Under the pieces are notes generated by a model. The model saw nothing but the letters and a program-made list of their open reading frames with translations, had not been told where the DNA came from and searched no databases. From Bradyrhizobium sp. NP1 (GTDB lineage Bacteria; Pseudomonadota; Alphaproteobacteria; Rhizobiales; Xanthobacteraceae), in contig NZ_CP127385.1 of NCBI RefSeq assembly GCF_030378205.1, positions 3,946,001 to 4,010,000 of the forward strand: a stretch of 64,000 nucleotides of DNA. The letters run 5' to 3'. Position 1 is the first letter of the stretch. Each line of letters begins with the position of its first letter. Below, piece by piece: positions 30,376 through 38,918 of this stretch. The position numbers and the translations under genes are program-made.

Positions 30376-31329
30376 TCAGGTCGCACACTCCTTCAGGAAG
30401 GCGATCAGCGCTGCGTTGACCTCGTCGGGGCGTTCCTGCTGAATCCAGTGCCCGGCATCCGCGATGATCAGCTTGCGCTTCAATTGCGGCAGCACCCGCT
30501 CCATTTCCTTGACGCGCTTGTTGCCGATCAGCCCGGTGATGACGGCGTCCTTTTCGCCTGCGATGAACAGCGAAGGCTGATGGATCTGTGCGCCCTGCCA
30601 GGGCGCAGTCAGCTCCCAGTTGCGATCGATGTTGCGATACCAGTTGAGCCCGCCGCGGAAGCCGGATTGTTTGTAGGCCTGGCTGAAGATGGCGAGGTCG
30701 TTCTCGTCGAGCCATGGCGGCAGCGGGTGGTCGGCGCATGCGTTGCCGCCGAGGAAGCCCTTGTTGTCCTGCACGAACAGCGACAGCGCCGGATCGGAAA
30801 AGCCGCGGGCAAGCAGCGTGCGCATGGTGAGGTCGATGTCGCGCTCGAACTCGGCCTCTGCGACGCCTTCCTTCTGGAAATACTGCCAGTAGAAATTGGT
30901 GATGCCGCCTTCACGCAGGGTGTCGAGCGGCCGGCCGCGGCCGCGGAACGGCGGCGGCACACTCAAGCCGGCGACCGCGGTGAACACGTCGGGCCGGAAC
31001 TGCGCCGCATGCCAGGCGACCGGTGCGCCCCAGTCGTGGCCGATGATCGCCGCGCGCGTCGCACCGAGGGCTGAGACCAGCGCGACCATGTCGCCGACGG
31101 TATCGAAGATGCTGTAGGCGCCGACCTCGGCCGGCGCGCTGCTGCGGCCGAAGCCGCGCATATCGGGGGCCGCGACGCGGAAGCCGGCCTGGGCGAGTGC
31201 CGGAATCTGATATCGCCAGGAGTAGGATAGTTCCGGCCAGCCGTGGCAGAGCAAGACCAACGGGCCTTCGCCCGCCTCGCGCACCGAAAGTTCGATCCCG
31301 TTGGCGGAAATGCTGCGCAAGGATGCCAT
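30376..31329 (-). CDS. Epoxide-hydrolase-like alpha/beta hydrolase
   Basis: From the ATG at 31329 the product has about 317 residues. Motifs fit the epoxide hydrolase/haloalkane dehalogenase branch of alpha/beta hydrolases: HGWPELSYSWRYQIPAL for the oxyanion hole, GHDWGAPVAWHAA with the nucleophile Asp, and DAGHWIQQERPDEV with the catalytic His. A cap region lies between about 140 and 230. Substrate unknown. It converges with rlpA, with 30 bases between the stops. Confidence 0.85.
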   Translation of the reverse strand: MASLRSISANGIELSVREAGEGPLVLLCHGWPELSYSWRYQIPALAQAGFRVAAPDMRGFGRSSAPAEVGAYSIFDTVGDMVALVSALGATRAAIIGHDWGAPVAWHAAQFRPDVFTAVAGLSVPPPFRGRGRPLDTLREGGITNFYWQYFQKEGVAEAEFERDIDLTMRTLLARGFSDPALSLFVQDNKGFLGGNACADHPLPPWLDENDLAIFSQAYKQSGFRGGLNWYRNIDRNWELTAPWQGAQIHQPSLFIAGEKDAVITGLIGNKRVKEMERVLPQLKRKLIIADAGHWIQQERPDEVNAALIAFLKECAT

Positions 31330-31492
31330 CGAGTTTCCGCCTTGTTTGCCGGGTTTCATCACGGGCGCTTCGCTCCACACGATAAGGTTGTTTGCCTATA
31401 GTCGCAATCGGTGAGGTGGCGGCGCGACGATGGTTCGCAAAGCTGTGTTGTTTGCGATACTTCCACCTGTTAGAACGCCGTGCGTACAGCGC
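31330..31492. other. Promoter region of the hydrolase gene
   Basis: Short region before the palindromic repeats; no further gene is visible. Confidence 0.3.
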
Positions 31493-31570
31493 CTAGTGGA
31501 GTGGATTTGACATTCGCTCACCACTGGCCGCAAATTCGCGAAGCGAATGTCAAATCCAAAACTCCACTAG
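31493..31570. repeat. Long palindromic repeat, copy 1
   Basis: CTAGTGGAGTGGATTTGACA at the left (arm to 31516) pairs with the right arm at 31543-31570, which ends ACTCCACTAG. The arms match over about 25 bases with a three-base AAA bulge in the right arm. It resembles a mobile or extragenic palindromic element. Confidence 0.7.
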
Positions 31571-31583
31571 AATCCTGGATTTG

Positions 31584-31658
31584 CTAGTGGTCCTTTGATT
31601 CTAACATTCGCAAAAGTGCCTCCCAATGTGGGGAGCGAATGTCAGAATCGGACCACTG
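31584..31658. repeat. Long palindromic repeat, copy 2, overlapping the dac start
   Basis: The left arm (about 31586-31611, AGTGGTCC-TTTGATTCTAAC) pairs with the right arm at 31634-31656 (GCGAATGTCAGAATCGGACC, then ACT), again with an AAA bulge. Inner arm ends GCGAATGT are shared with copy 1, so the two are related. The right arm contains the start codon at 31639. Confidence 0.65.
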
Positions 31659-32922
31659 GCCGATGGCAGCAGAACGACCGCGTTTCCGCCGATTCCGAGC
31701 CTCGTCCGGGCGAATCGGACGCCTGCTCGCTGCAAGCCTTGTGCTCGCCGCCTTCGCCTGGGGCGGCGTGCTCTATGCCGCCAACCAGAGCGTGCAGGGC
31801 GCCAAGAAGGAAGAGGGCGGGTTTGACGGCGACGCACCGACCGCGATCCTGATCGAGGCGACAAGCGGCAGCGTGCTGTTCGAGAAGAACGCCGACGAGT
31901 TGCGCGCGCCGTCCAGCATGATGAAGCTGGTGACGGCCGAGGTTGTGTTCCACGCCATCCAGGAAGGCAAGGTCAAGCTGACGGACGAATACCGGATCAG
32001 CGAGAATGCCTGGCGGCGCGGCGGCGCTCCTTCTGGCGGCTCGACGATGTTCGCCGCGATCAACAGCAAGGTCTCGGTCGACGATCTCCTGCACGGCGCG
32101 ATCATCCAGAGCGGCAATGACGCGTGCATTGCGCTTGCCGAAGGCATGGCCGGCAACGAAAAAATCTTCGCGGCGGATTTCATGACCCCGCGCGCCCGCG
32201 AGCTAGGGCTCGTCAAATCGACCTTCGCCAATTCCAACGGCCTGCCGGACCCCGGCAACAAGATGACGGTGCGGGAGCTTTCGATGCTCGCGCGCTACAT
32301 CATGCAGACCTATCCCGAATTCTATAAGCTGTTCGGCGAGAAGGAATTCACCTGGAACAAGATCCGCCAGCAGAACCGCAATCCGCTGTTGAATGCGCTG
32401 GAGGGCGCCGACGGGCTGAAGACCGGCTACACCAAGGAGGGCGGCTACGGCATGGTCGGCTCCGCCGTGCAGAACGGCGTCCGCCTGATCGTGGTGGTCA
32501 ACGGCCTGGAAGATCCGGATGATCGCGCCACTGAAGCCAAGAAGATGCTGGAATGGGGTTTTCGCAATTTCGAGTTCCGCACTCTGATCGCGGCCGACCA
32601 GACCATCGGCTACGCAAAGGTGTTTGGCGGCGACAGCCGCTCCGTAAAACTTTCGACGCCCGAGCCGGTCAAGGTGATGGTGTCCAAGAACGGCAATGAA
32701 AGGCTGATCGCGCGCATTGTCTATAGCGGACCGGTGCGGGCACCGATCACGACGGGCCAGAAGATCGGCGTCGTCAAGGTCTGGCGCGGCGCCAACATCG
32801 CGGTCGAGCAGCCGGTCTATGCGGCGGAATCGATCGGCACCGGCTCGACCGTGCGCCGCGCGCTCGATGGCGCCAGCGAGCTCGTGATCGGCATGTTCCG
32901 CGCCGGCGCCGAGAAGCTTTGA
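31639..32922 (+). CDS. D-alanyl-D-alanine carboxypeptidase (PBP5/6-type, S11)
   Basis: The 427-residue product has an N-terminal export signal (hydrophobic about 27-45) and the S11 peptidase domain: PSSMMKLVTAEVVF (SxxK), IIQSGNDACIALAEG (SGN) and GADGLKTGYTKEGGYG (KTG). A C-terminal PBP5-type domain follows (from about 300). It trims peptidoglycan pentapeptides. The ATG at 31639 follows GGGGAG but lies in the arm of a palindromic repeat; the next ATG at 31663 would shorten the N-terminus without losing the signal. It begins the dac-tmk-holB-metG run. Confidence 0.92.
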   Translation: MSESDHWPMAAERPRFRRFRASSGRIGRLLAASLVLAAFAWGGVLYAANQSVQGAKKEEGGFDGDAPTAILIEATSGSVLFEKNADELRAPSSMMKLVTAEVVFHAIQEGKVKLTDEYRISENAWRRGGAPSGGSTMFAAINSKVSVDDLLHGAIIQSGNDACIALAEGMAGNEKIFAADFMTPRARELGLVKSTFANSNGLPDPGNKMTVRELSMLARYIMQTYPEFYKLFGEKEFTWNKIRQQNRNPLLNALEGADGLKTGYTKEGGYGMVGSAVQNGVRLIVVVNGLEDPDDRATEAKKMLEWGFRNFEFRTLIAADQTIGYAKVFGGDSRSVKLSTPEPVKVMVSKNGNERLIARIVYSGPVRAPITTGQKIGVVKVWRGANIAVEQPVYAAESIGTGSTVRRALDGASELVIGMFRAGAEKL

Positions 32923-32923
32923 C

Positions 32924-33610
32924 ATGGTTGAAATGACCACCAAACGGCCTTCGGGACGCGGCCGGTTCATCTCCTTTGAAGGCGGGGAGGGTTCCGGCAA
33001 GTCGACCCAGATCAAGAAGGTTGCCGAGCGGCTTGCGGCTGCGAAACTGCGCGCCATTGTCACGCGCGAGCCCGGCGGCTCACCCGGCGCCGAGATCATC
33101 CGCCATCTCGTGCTGTCCGGGATGGGCAAGCTGCTCGGTCCTGATGCGGAGACGCTGTTGTTTGCCGCCGCGCGCGACGATCATGTCCGCACCGTGATCC
33201 AGCCGGCGCTCAACCAGGGCACATGGGTGTTGTGCGACCGCTTCATCGATTCGACGCGCGTCTATCAGGGCCGGCTCGGCCATGTCTCGCCGACCATGCT
33301 GAACGCCATTGACCGCGTCACCATCGGCGATCTCAAGCCCGATCTCACCATCATCTTGGATGTGCCGGTCGAGATCGGGATGAAGCGGGCGGCCGCGCGC
33401 CGGGGTACCGCGGCGCCCGACCGCTTCGAAGCCGAGGACGTCCATTTCCACCAGGAGCTGCGCGACGCCTACCGGCAGATCGCTGCCGAAGATCCGCAGC
33501 GCTGCGTGCTGATCGATGCGACGCCGGATCCCGACATGGTCGCGGCCGACGTGTGGACCGCCTTGCGCGATCATCTGTTCGCCCAGCCGAGCGCAGCCGG
33601 TTCGCCATGA
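32924..33610 (+). CDS. tmk: Thymidylate kinase
   Basis: The 228-residue product has the P-loop ISFEGGEGSGKSTQIKK, the TREPGGSPGAE dTMP-binding block, and CDRFIDSTRVYQG. It phosphorylates dTMP to dTDP. The start follows the dac stop by one base; ATGs at codons 1 and 4 are both possible. Its 3' end overlaps holB by four bases, the usual alphaproteobacterial order. Confidence 0.95.
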   Translation: MVEMTTKRPSGRGRFISFEGGEGSGKSTQIKKVAERLAAAKLRAIVTREPGGSPGAEIIRHLVLSGMGKLLGPDAETLLFAAARDDHVRTVIQPALNQGTWVLCDRFIDSTRVYQGRLGHVSPTMLNAIDRVTIGDLKPDLTIILDVPVEIGMKRAAARRGTAAPDRFEAEDVHFHQELRDAYRQIAAEDPQRCVLIDATPDPDMVAADVWTALRDHLFAQPSAAGSP

Positions 33611-34650
33611 GCGCGCGCAAGGTCGAGCAGGAGATCGCGGTCCCCCATCCGCGCGAAACCAATGTCCTGTTCGGGCATGGTGACGCGGAGGCGGCGCTGC
33701 TCAACGCCTACCGCAGCGGCCGCATCGCGCACGCCTGGCTGATCGGGGGTGCGCAGGGCATCGGCAAGGCGACGCTCGCCTATCGCATGGCGCGCTTCGT
33801 CCTGCGGCACGGCGATCCGCTGTCGCCGGCCGTTCAACGGGCGACTTCGCTCGCCATAGATCCGTCCGATCCGGTCGCGCGCCAGGTCGCGGTCGGCTCA
33901 CATGGCGGGCTGCTCACGCTGGAGCGCACGCTGAACGATCGCGGCGTGATGCGCACCGTGATCACGGTCGACGAGACACGCGAGACGATTTCGTTCTTCG
34001 GCTCGACCGCAACGGCAGAGGGCTGGCGCGTCTGCGTCGTCGATACCGTCGACGAGCTCAATCCGAACGCGGCCAATGCGCTGCTGAAGATTCTCGAGGA
34101 GCCGCCGCAGCATTCGCTGTTCCTGCTGGTCAGCCACGCGCCGGCACGGGTGCTGCCGACCATCCAGTCACGTTGCCGCAAGCTGACGTTGCGGCCGCTT
34201 GCAGTCACCGAGGTGATCGCGGCCACGGCGCAGGCGACCGGAAGCACGCCCGGTGATCCCGCGCTCGCAGAGGCTGCGCAAGCCGCCGAGGGCAGTGTCG
34301 CGCGCGCGCTGACGCTGCTTGGCGGCGACGCGCTGAAACTGCAGCAGCGGACGGCAACCCTGCTCGCCGCGCTGCCGAGTGTCGATCCGCGCGAGCTTCA
34401 TGCGCTGGGCGACGCGCTCGGGACCAGCGATCGCGTCGCGCTCGCCGCCTTCATCGACAGCGTCGATCGCTGGATCGCCGAACGGCTCGAGGCCGACGGC
34501 AACAGCAATGCAAACCTGCCCCGCCTTGCACGGCTCGCCGAGGTGTGGGAAAAGATCGTCCGCGCCGCGCGCGACACCCAAGACTATAATCTTGAACGGA
34601 AGCCGCTGGTTTTCTCGGTGTTCGGAATGCTTGCGGAAGCAACGCGGTAA
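33607..34650 (+). CDS. holB: DNA polymerase III delta' subunit
   Basis: The 347-residue product starts in an ATGA overlap with tmk. AAA+ elements: [20 protein letters not shown] (modified P-loop, as usual for delta'), then [38 protein letters not shown] and [16 protein letters not shown] (SRC motif). It is the stator of the clamp loader. The C-terminal collar domain follows from about 230. Confidence 0.94.
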   Translation: MSARKVEQEIAVPHPRETNVLFGHGDAEAALLNAYRSGRIAHAWLIGGAQGIGKATLAYRMARFVLRHGDPLSPAVQRATSLAIDPSDPVARQVAVGSHGGLLTLERTLNDRGVMRTVITVDETRETISFFGSTATAEGWRVCVVDTVDELNPNAANALLKILEEPPQHSLFLLVSHAPARVLPTIQSRCRKLTLRPLAVTEVIAATAQATGSTPGDPALAEAAQAAEGSVARALTLLGGDALKLQQRTATLLAALPSVDPRELHALGDALGTSDRVALAAFIDSVDRWIAERLEADGNSNANLPRLARLAEVWEKIVRAARDTQDYNLERKPLVFSVFGMLAEATR

Positions 34651-34705
34651 GCGCCCGAAAGACAATCCGACATTCTCGTTCGAGCCAGGATTTAAGGAAT
34701 TAGCT

Positions 34706-36634
34706 GTGGCCGCCAAAAAGAAATCTTCGAAGCGGAAGGCTGCGAAGAAAGCAAAGACCAGCAAGCGCGTGGGCAAGGCCGCGGCGGCTTCCTCACGCGC
34801 CAAGAGCAAGGGCGCGAAAAAGCGCCTCGCCAAGAAGACAGCCAGGAAGCCCGCGAAAGCAACGAAAGCGGCAGGAAAAAGAGCGACGAAAAAGTCGGCG
34901 AAGAAGGCAGCCGCCAAGGGCAGGGCGGCATCCGGCAAAACGGCGCGCAAGCCGTCTGCGACGGCCGCGAAGGCGCCGCCCGCGCCGACGCCCGAGAAGC
35001 CGAAACGGCCGAAGCCCGCGGCGAAGCCTAACCGCGCCGTCGACACGAGACCGGCGCCGACAGCCACCGTTTCCGCACCATCGCGCAGCAACCGCTTCTA
35101 TATCACGACTGCGATCGCCTACCCGAACGGCACCCCGCATATCGGCCACGCCTATGAGGCGATCGCAACCGATGCGCTGGCGCGCTTCCAACGGCTTGAC
35201 GGCAAGGACGTGTTCTTCCTGACCGGCACCGATGAGCACGGCCTGAAAATGGTTCAGACCGCCCAGAATGAAGGCCTGCCGACGGCGGATCTCGCGGCCC
35301 GCAACGCCGGCCGCTTCAAGGCGATGGACGAGCGGCTCGACGTCTCGTTCGACCGCTTCATCCGCACTACCGAAGCGCAGCACCACCGATCGAGCCAGGA
35401 AATCTGGCGCCGGATGCAGGAGAATGGCGACATCTACATCGACGCCTATGCCGGCTGGTATTCGGTGCGCGACGAGGCCTATTACGCCGAGGACGAGACC
35501 ACGGTCGGCGAGGACAGTGTGCGCCGCGGGCCGCAGGGCACGCCGGTCGAATGGGTCGAGGAGAAGAGCTATTTCTTCCGGCTCTCGGCCTATCAGGACA
35601 GGCTGCTCGCGCTCTATGAGAGCCAGCCCGATTTCATCGGGCCGGACGCGCGCCGCAATGAGGTGATGAGCTTCGTCAGGCGCGGCCTGAAGGATCTCTC
35701 GATCTCGCGCACCACCTTCGATTGGGGCGTCAAGGTGCCCAACGACCCCGAGCATGTGATGTATGTCTGGGTCGATGCACTCACCAACTACATCACCGGC
35801 GTCGGTTTTCCCGACGAGGGCGATCCGAACTGGCATTACTGGCCGGCCGATCTGCACATCATCGGCAAGGACATCATCCGCTTCCACGCCGTGTTCTGGC
35901 CGGCCTTCCTGATGTCGGCAGGCATCGCGCTGCCGAAGCGCGTCTACGCCCACGGCTTCCTGTTCAACCGCGGCGAGAAGATGTCGAAGTCGGTCGGCAA
36001 TGTCGTCGATCCCTTCAATCTCGCCGATCAGTACGGCGTCGACCAGATCCGCTATTTCTTCCTGCGCGAGGTGGCGTTCGGCCAGGACGGCAGCTACAAC
36101 CACGAGGCCATCGTCGCCCGCATCAATGCCGACCTCGCCAACGACCTCGGCAACCTCGCGCAACGCTCGCTGTCGATGATCGCGAAGCAGTTCGGCGGCG
36201 TGCTGCCGGAGCCCGGCGCGTTCTCGGACAATGACAAGACGATCCTCGCGCAGGCCGACGGCATGATCGCGATCGCCCGCGAGGCGATGGCGACGCAGCA
36301 GATCCATCAATGGCTGAACGCGGTATGGGCCGTGGTGGCGGAAGCCAATCGATACTTCGCGGGCGAGGCACCCTGGGCGCTCGCCAAGACCGACCCGCCG
36401 CGACAGAAGACGGTGCTCTACGTGACGGCCGAGGTCATCAGGCAGATCGCGATCCTGGCCCAGCCGGCGATGCCGGCGGCGGCGGCGAAGCTGCTCGACG
36501 CACTCGGCATTGAGGAGGGCGCGGCACGGCAGTTCGACCAGCTCGGCGGCGCGGGGCGGATTGCGCCGGGCACCGTGCTGCCGGCGCCGCAGGCGGTATT
36601 TCCGCGCTATATCGAGCCGACCGCGGCCGAGTGA
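34706..36634 (+). CDS. metG: Methionyl-tRNA synthetase with Lys/Ala-rich N-terminal extension
   Basis: I chose the GTG at 34706, eight bases after AAGGA, although the frame is open much further upstream. Residues 1-about 110 are a Lys/Ala-rich low-complexity segment ([20 protein letters not shown]). The catalytic domain begins at [20 protein letters not shown] (HIGH motif), with [13 protein letters not shown] and [13 protein letters not shown] (KMSKS). The anticodon-binding helical domain ends the protein; no C-terminal EMAP-like domain. It aminoacylates initiator and elongator tRNA-Met. The basic tail may bind RNA or DNA. Confidence 0.94.
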   Translation: MAAKKKSSKRKAAKKAKTSKRVGKAAAASSRAKSKGAKKRLAKKTARKPAKATKAAGKRATKKSAKKAAAKGRAASGKTARKPSATAAKAPPAPTPEKPKRPKPAAKPNRAVDTRPAPTATVSAPSRSNRFYITTAIAYPNGTPHIGHAYEAIATDALARFQRLDGKDVFFLTGTDEHGLKMVQTAQNEGLPTADLAARNAGRFKAMDERLDVSFDRFIRTTEAQHHRSSQEIWRRMQENGDIYIDAYAGWYSVRDEAYYAEDETTVGEDSVRRGPQGTPVEWVEEKSYFFRLSAYQDRLLALYESQPDFIGPDARRNEVMSFVRRGLKDLSISRTTFDWGVKVPNDPEHVMYVWVDALTNYITGVGFPDEGDPNWHYWPADLHIIGKDIIRFHAVFWPAFLMSAGIALPKRVYAHGFLFNRGEKMSKSVGNVVDPFNLADQYGVDQIRYFFLREVAFGQDGSYNHEAIVARINADLANDLGNLAQRSLSMIAKQFGGVLPEPGAFSDNDKTILAQADGMIAIAREAMATQQIHQWLNAVWAVVAEANRYFAGEAPWALAKTDPPRQKTVLYVTAEVIRQIAILAQPAMPAAAAKLLDALGIEEGAARQFDQLGGAGRIAPGTVLPAPQAVFPRYIEPTAAE

Positions 36635-36644
36635 GCCGACGACC

Positions 36645-37430
36645 ATGCTTGTCGACAGTCACTGCCATCTGGATTTTCCCGATTTCGCCGCCGATATCGA
36701 CGGCGTCGTGGCACGGGCGGCGGCCGCAGGCGTCGATCGTCTCGTGACGATCTCGACGCGGGTCAAGCGGCTCGGAGAATTGCTTGCGATCGCCGAGCGC
36801 TTTCCGAACGTCTATTGCTCGGTCGGCACCCATCCGCATCACGCCGACGAAGAGGATGGCATCTCGCCCGACGAGCTGATCGCCCTGACGAAGCATCCGA
36901 AGGTCGTGGCGCTGGGCGAGGCCGGGCTTGACTATTTCTACGACAACGGTTCGCCGCAGGCCCAGGCGCGCGGTTTTCGGGCGCATATCGCAGCCGCACG
37001 GGCGACCGGCCTGCCGCTCGTGATCCATACCCGCGAGGCCGATGAGGATTGCGGCCGCATCCTCGAGGAGGAGGTGGCGAAGGGGGCATTCCGCGCCGTG
37101 CTGCATTGCTACACCGGCGGGCGCGAGCTGGCGATGAAGGCGATCGATCTCGGGCTGTCGATCTCGTTCACCGGCATCCTGACCTTCAAGAAGTCGGAGG
37201 CGCTGCGGGCGCTGGCGGCAGAGCTGCCGGGCGATCGCATCATGGTGGAGACCGACGCGCCGTATCTTGCGCCGGGCAAGTTCCGGGGCAAGCGAAACGA
37301 GCCGGCCTATGTGGTCGAGGTTGCCAAGGTGCTGGCGGACGCGCGCGGTGTTTCGCTGGAGGAGATTTCGCGCCAGACCACGGAAAACTTCTTCCGCCTG
37401 TTCTCCAAAGTGCCGGTGGCGAAGGCCTGA
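36645..37430 (+). CDS. tatD: TatD-family metal-dependent DNase
   Basis: The 261-residue product has VDSHCHLDFPDF (metal-binding HxH), VGTHPHHADEED, VALGEAGLDYFYDN, VIHTREADED, VLHCYTGGRE and VETDAPYLAPGKFRGK, the standard TatD/YcfH signatures. Family members are 3'-5' exonucleases. The ATG at 36645 follows the metG stop by ten bases. Confidence 0.93.
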   Translation: MLVDSHCHLDFPDFAADIDGVVARAAAAGVDRLVTISTRVKRLGELLAIAERFPNVYCSVGTHPHHADEEDGISPDELIALTKHPKVVALGEAGLDYFYDNGSPQAQARGFRAHIAAARATGLPLVIHTREADEDCGRILEEEVAKGAFRAVLHCYTGGRELAMKAIDLGLSISFTGILTFKKSEALRALAAELPGDRIMVETDAPYLAPGKFRGKRNEPAYVVEVAKVLADARGVSLEEISRQTTENFFRLFSKVPVAKA

Positions 37431-38227
37431 TGACGCTGACCCTGACCATCCTGGGGTGTGGCTCCTCGGCCGGCGTGCCGCGCCCCGCGCTGGGCTGGGG
37501 CAGGTGCGATCCCGCCAACCCGAGGAACCGGCGGCGGCGCTGTTCGCTGCTGGTCGAGCGCACCTCGGAGCACGGCACCACGCGCGTGGTGATCGACACC
37601 TCGCCCGACCTGCGCGAGCAGCTCATCGACGCCGATGTCGACCATATCGACGCGGTGTTCCTCACCCATGAGCATGCCGACCAGACCCACGGGATCGACG
37701 ATCTGCGTTCGGTGGTGCTGCATCAGCGGCGCCGGATTCCGACCTATTTCAACCAGTCGACGGCCAAGGACATGATGGCGCGGTTCTCCTACTGCTTCAT
37801 CTCGCCTGAGGGCAGCGACTATCCGCCGATCCTGACCCGGCATGGGATCGAGGCCGGCGAGAGCCACACGATCGAAGGCAAGGGCGGCGCGGTGACGCTG
37901 AAGGCGTTCATCATGCAGCACGGCAAGATTCCCGCGCTCGGCTACCGGATCGCTGATGCGGCCTATACGCCCGATGTCAGCGACATCCCGCCCGAAAGCT
38001 GGCCGGCGTTGGAAAATCTCGATCTCTGGATCATCGATGGCTTGCGCTACGCGGCGCATTCCAGCCATTTCAGCGTCGATGACGCGCTGTCCTGGATCGA
38101 TCGCTTCAAGCCGAAGCGCGCCGTCATCACCAACATGCATTCCGACCTCGACTATGAGGTGCTGCGGCAGAGCCTGCCCGAGGGCGTCGTGCCGGCCTAT
38201 GACGGCATGCGGCTCGTGGTAGGGTAG
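37430..38227 (+). CDS. PhnP-like metallo-beta-lactamase-fold phosphodiesterase
   Basis: The 265-residue product begins LTILGCGSSAGVPRPALGWG and has the metal motif FLTHEHADQTHGIDDLR, typical of PhnP-type cyclic phosphodiesterases. IDTSPDLREQL and VITNMHSDLDYEVL (end metal ligands) also fit. The start overlaps the tatD stop by one base, an order common in alphaproteobacteria. It probably cleaves phosphodiesters of small molecules. Confidence 0.9.
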   Translation: MTLTLTILGCGSSAGVPRPALGWGRCDPANPRNRRRRCSLLVERTSEHGTTRVVIDTSPDLREQLIDADVDHIDAVFLTHEHADQTHGIDDLRSVVLHQRRRIPTYFNQSTAKDMMARFSYCFISPEGSDYPPILTRHGIEAGESHTIEGKGGAVTLKAFIMQHGKIPALGYRIADAAYTPDVSDIPPESWPALENLDLWIIDGLRYAAHSSHFSVDDALSWIDRFKPKRAVITNMHSDLDYEVLRQSLPEGVVPAYDGMRLVVG

Positions 38228-38271
38228 GCGGGTCAGATATCGCTGGAAGGGAACACGGAGCCGGTTCGATG

Positions 38272-38898
38272 ATGTCCTTGTTCTTCGAAGTCGAGATCCG
38301 CCCGGGACGCAAGGATCAGTATCTGAATCTTGCGGCGTCGCTGAAGCCGTCGCTGGAAGCGATGGGCGGCTGCCTGTTCCTCGATCGCTTCAGGAGTCTT
38401 TCGCGGGACAATTTGATCCTGTCCTACCAGATCTGGCAGGACGACGGCGCCATGACGGCCTGGCGCGTCGATGGAAAGCATCACGATGTCCAGACGCTTG
38501 GCCGGACCAAGGTCTTCTCCGACTACCGTCTGCGCATCGCGCAGGTGATCTGCGAAATGAAGCCGGGCCAGCCGGTCTGGCGCGCCGAGCAGCGCTCGTC
38601 CTACAACGATCCCGCGCGGCGGCCGCCGACCTATGTGCTGGTCACGGAATCCAGGCGCGCGCAGCTTGCCGTGCCAACGGAATGGCGAAGCGACGCGTTC
38701 GAAAGCGTCTATCGCGAAGGCCAGTTCGCGCATCTGGTCGACCTGCCGGACGATCGGTCCGGGCTTGCCTTCGGCGAGCGGCTGTTGGCCGAGCCGACCA
38801 CCGAATACGTCAGGATCGTCGAGGTCGTCCGCGACTACGGCATGTATGACCGGACCGAAGCGCCGCAATATTACCCGCCGGTGAGCAGAGACCCGTAG
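38272..38898 (+). CDS. Antibiotic-biosynthesis-monooxygenase-like dimeric ferredoxin-fold protein
   Basis: From the second ATG the product has 208 residues. The first half (LFFEVEIRPGRKDQYLNLAA, then FRSLSRDNLILSYQIWQDDG) is an ABM-type domain, found in heme-degrading and small-molecule-modifying proteins and in sensors. The second half (RRPPTYVLVTESRRAQLAVP onward) may be a second, degenerate copy of the fold. No catalytic residue is evident. Confidence 0.6.
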   Translation: MSLFFEVEIRPGRKDQYLNLAASLKPSLEAMGGCLFLDRFRSLSRDNLILSYQIWQDDGAMTAWRVDGKHHDVQTLGRTKVFSDYRLRIAQVICEMKPGQPVWRAEQRSSYNDPARRPPTYVLVTESRRAQLAVPTEWRSDAFESVYREGQFAHLVDLPDDRSGLAFGERLLAEPTTEYVRIVEVVRDYGMYDRTEAPQYYPPVSRDP

Positions 38899-38918
38899 CC
38901 ACCGCGATAACGGAGTGC

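Noticed and set aside
34793..36646. A long minus-strand open frame opposite metG
   Set aside because: It is the complement of the metG coding sequence and has no motif; metG is certain.
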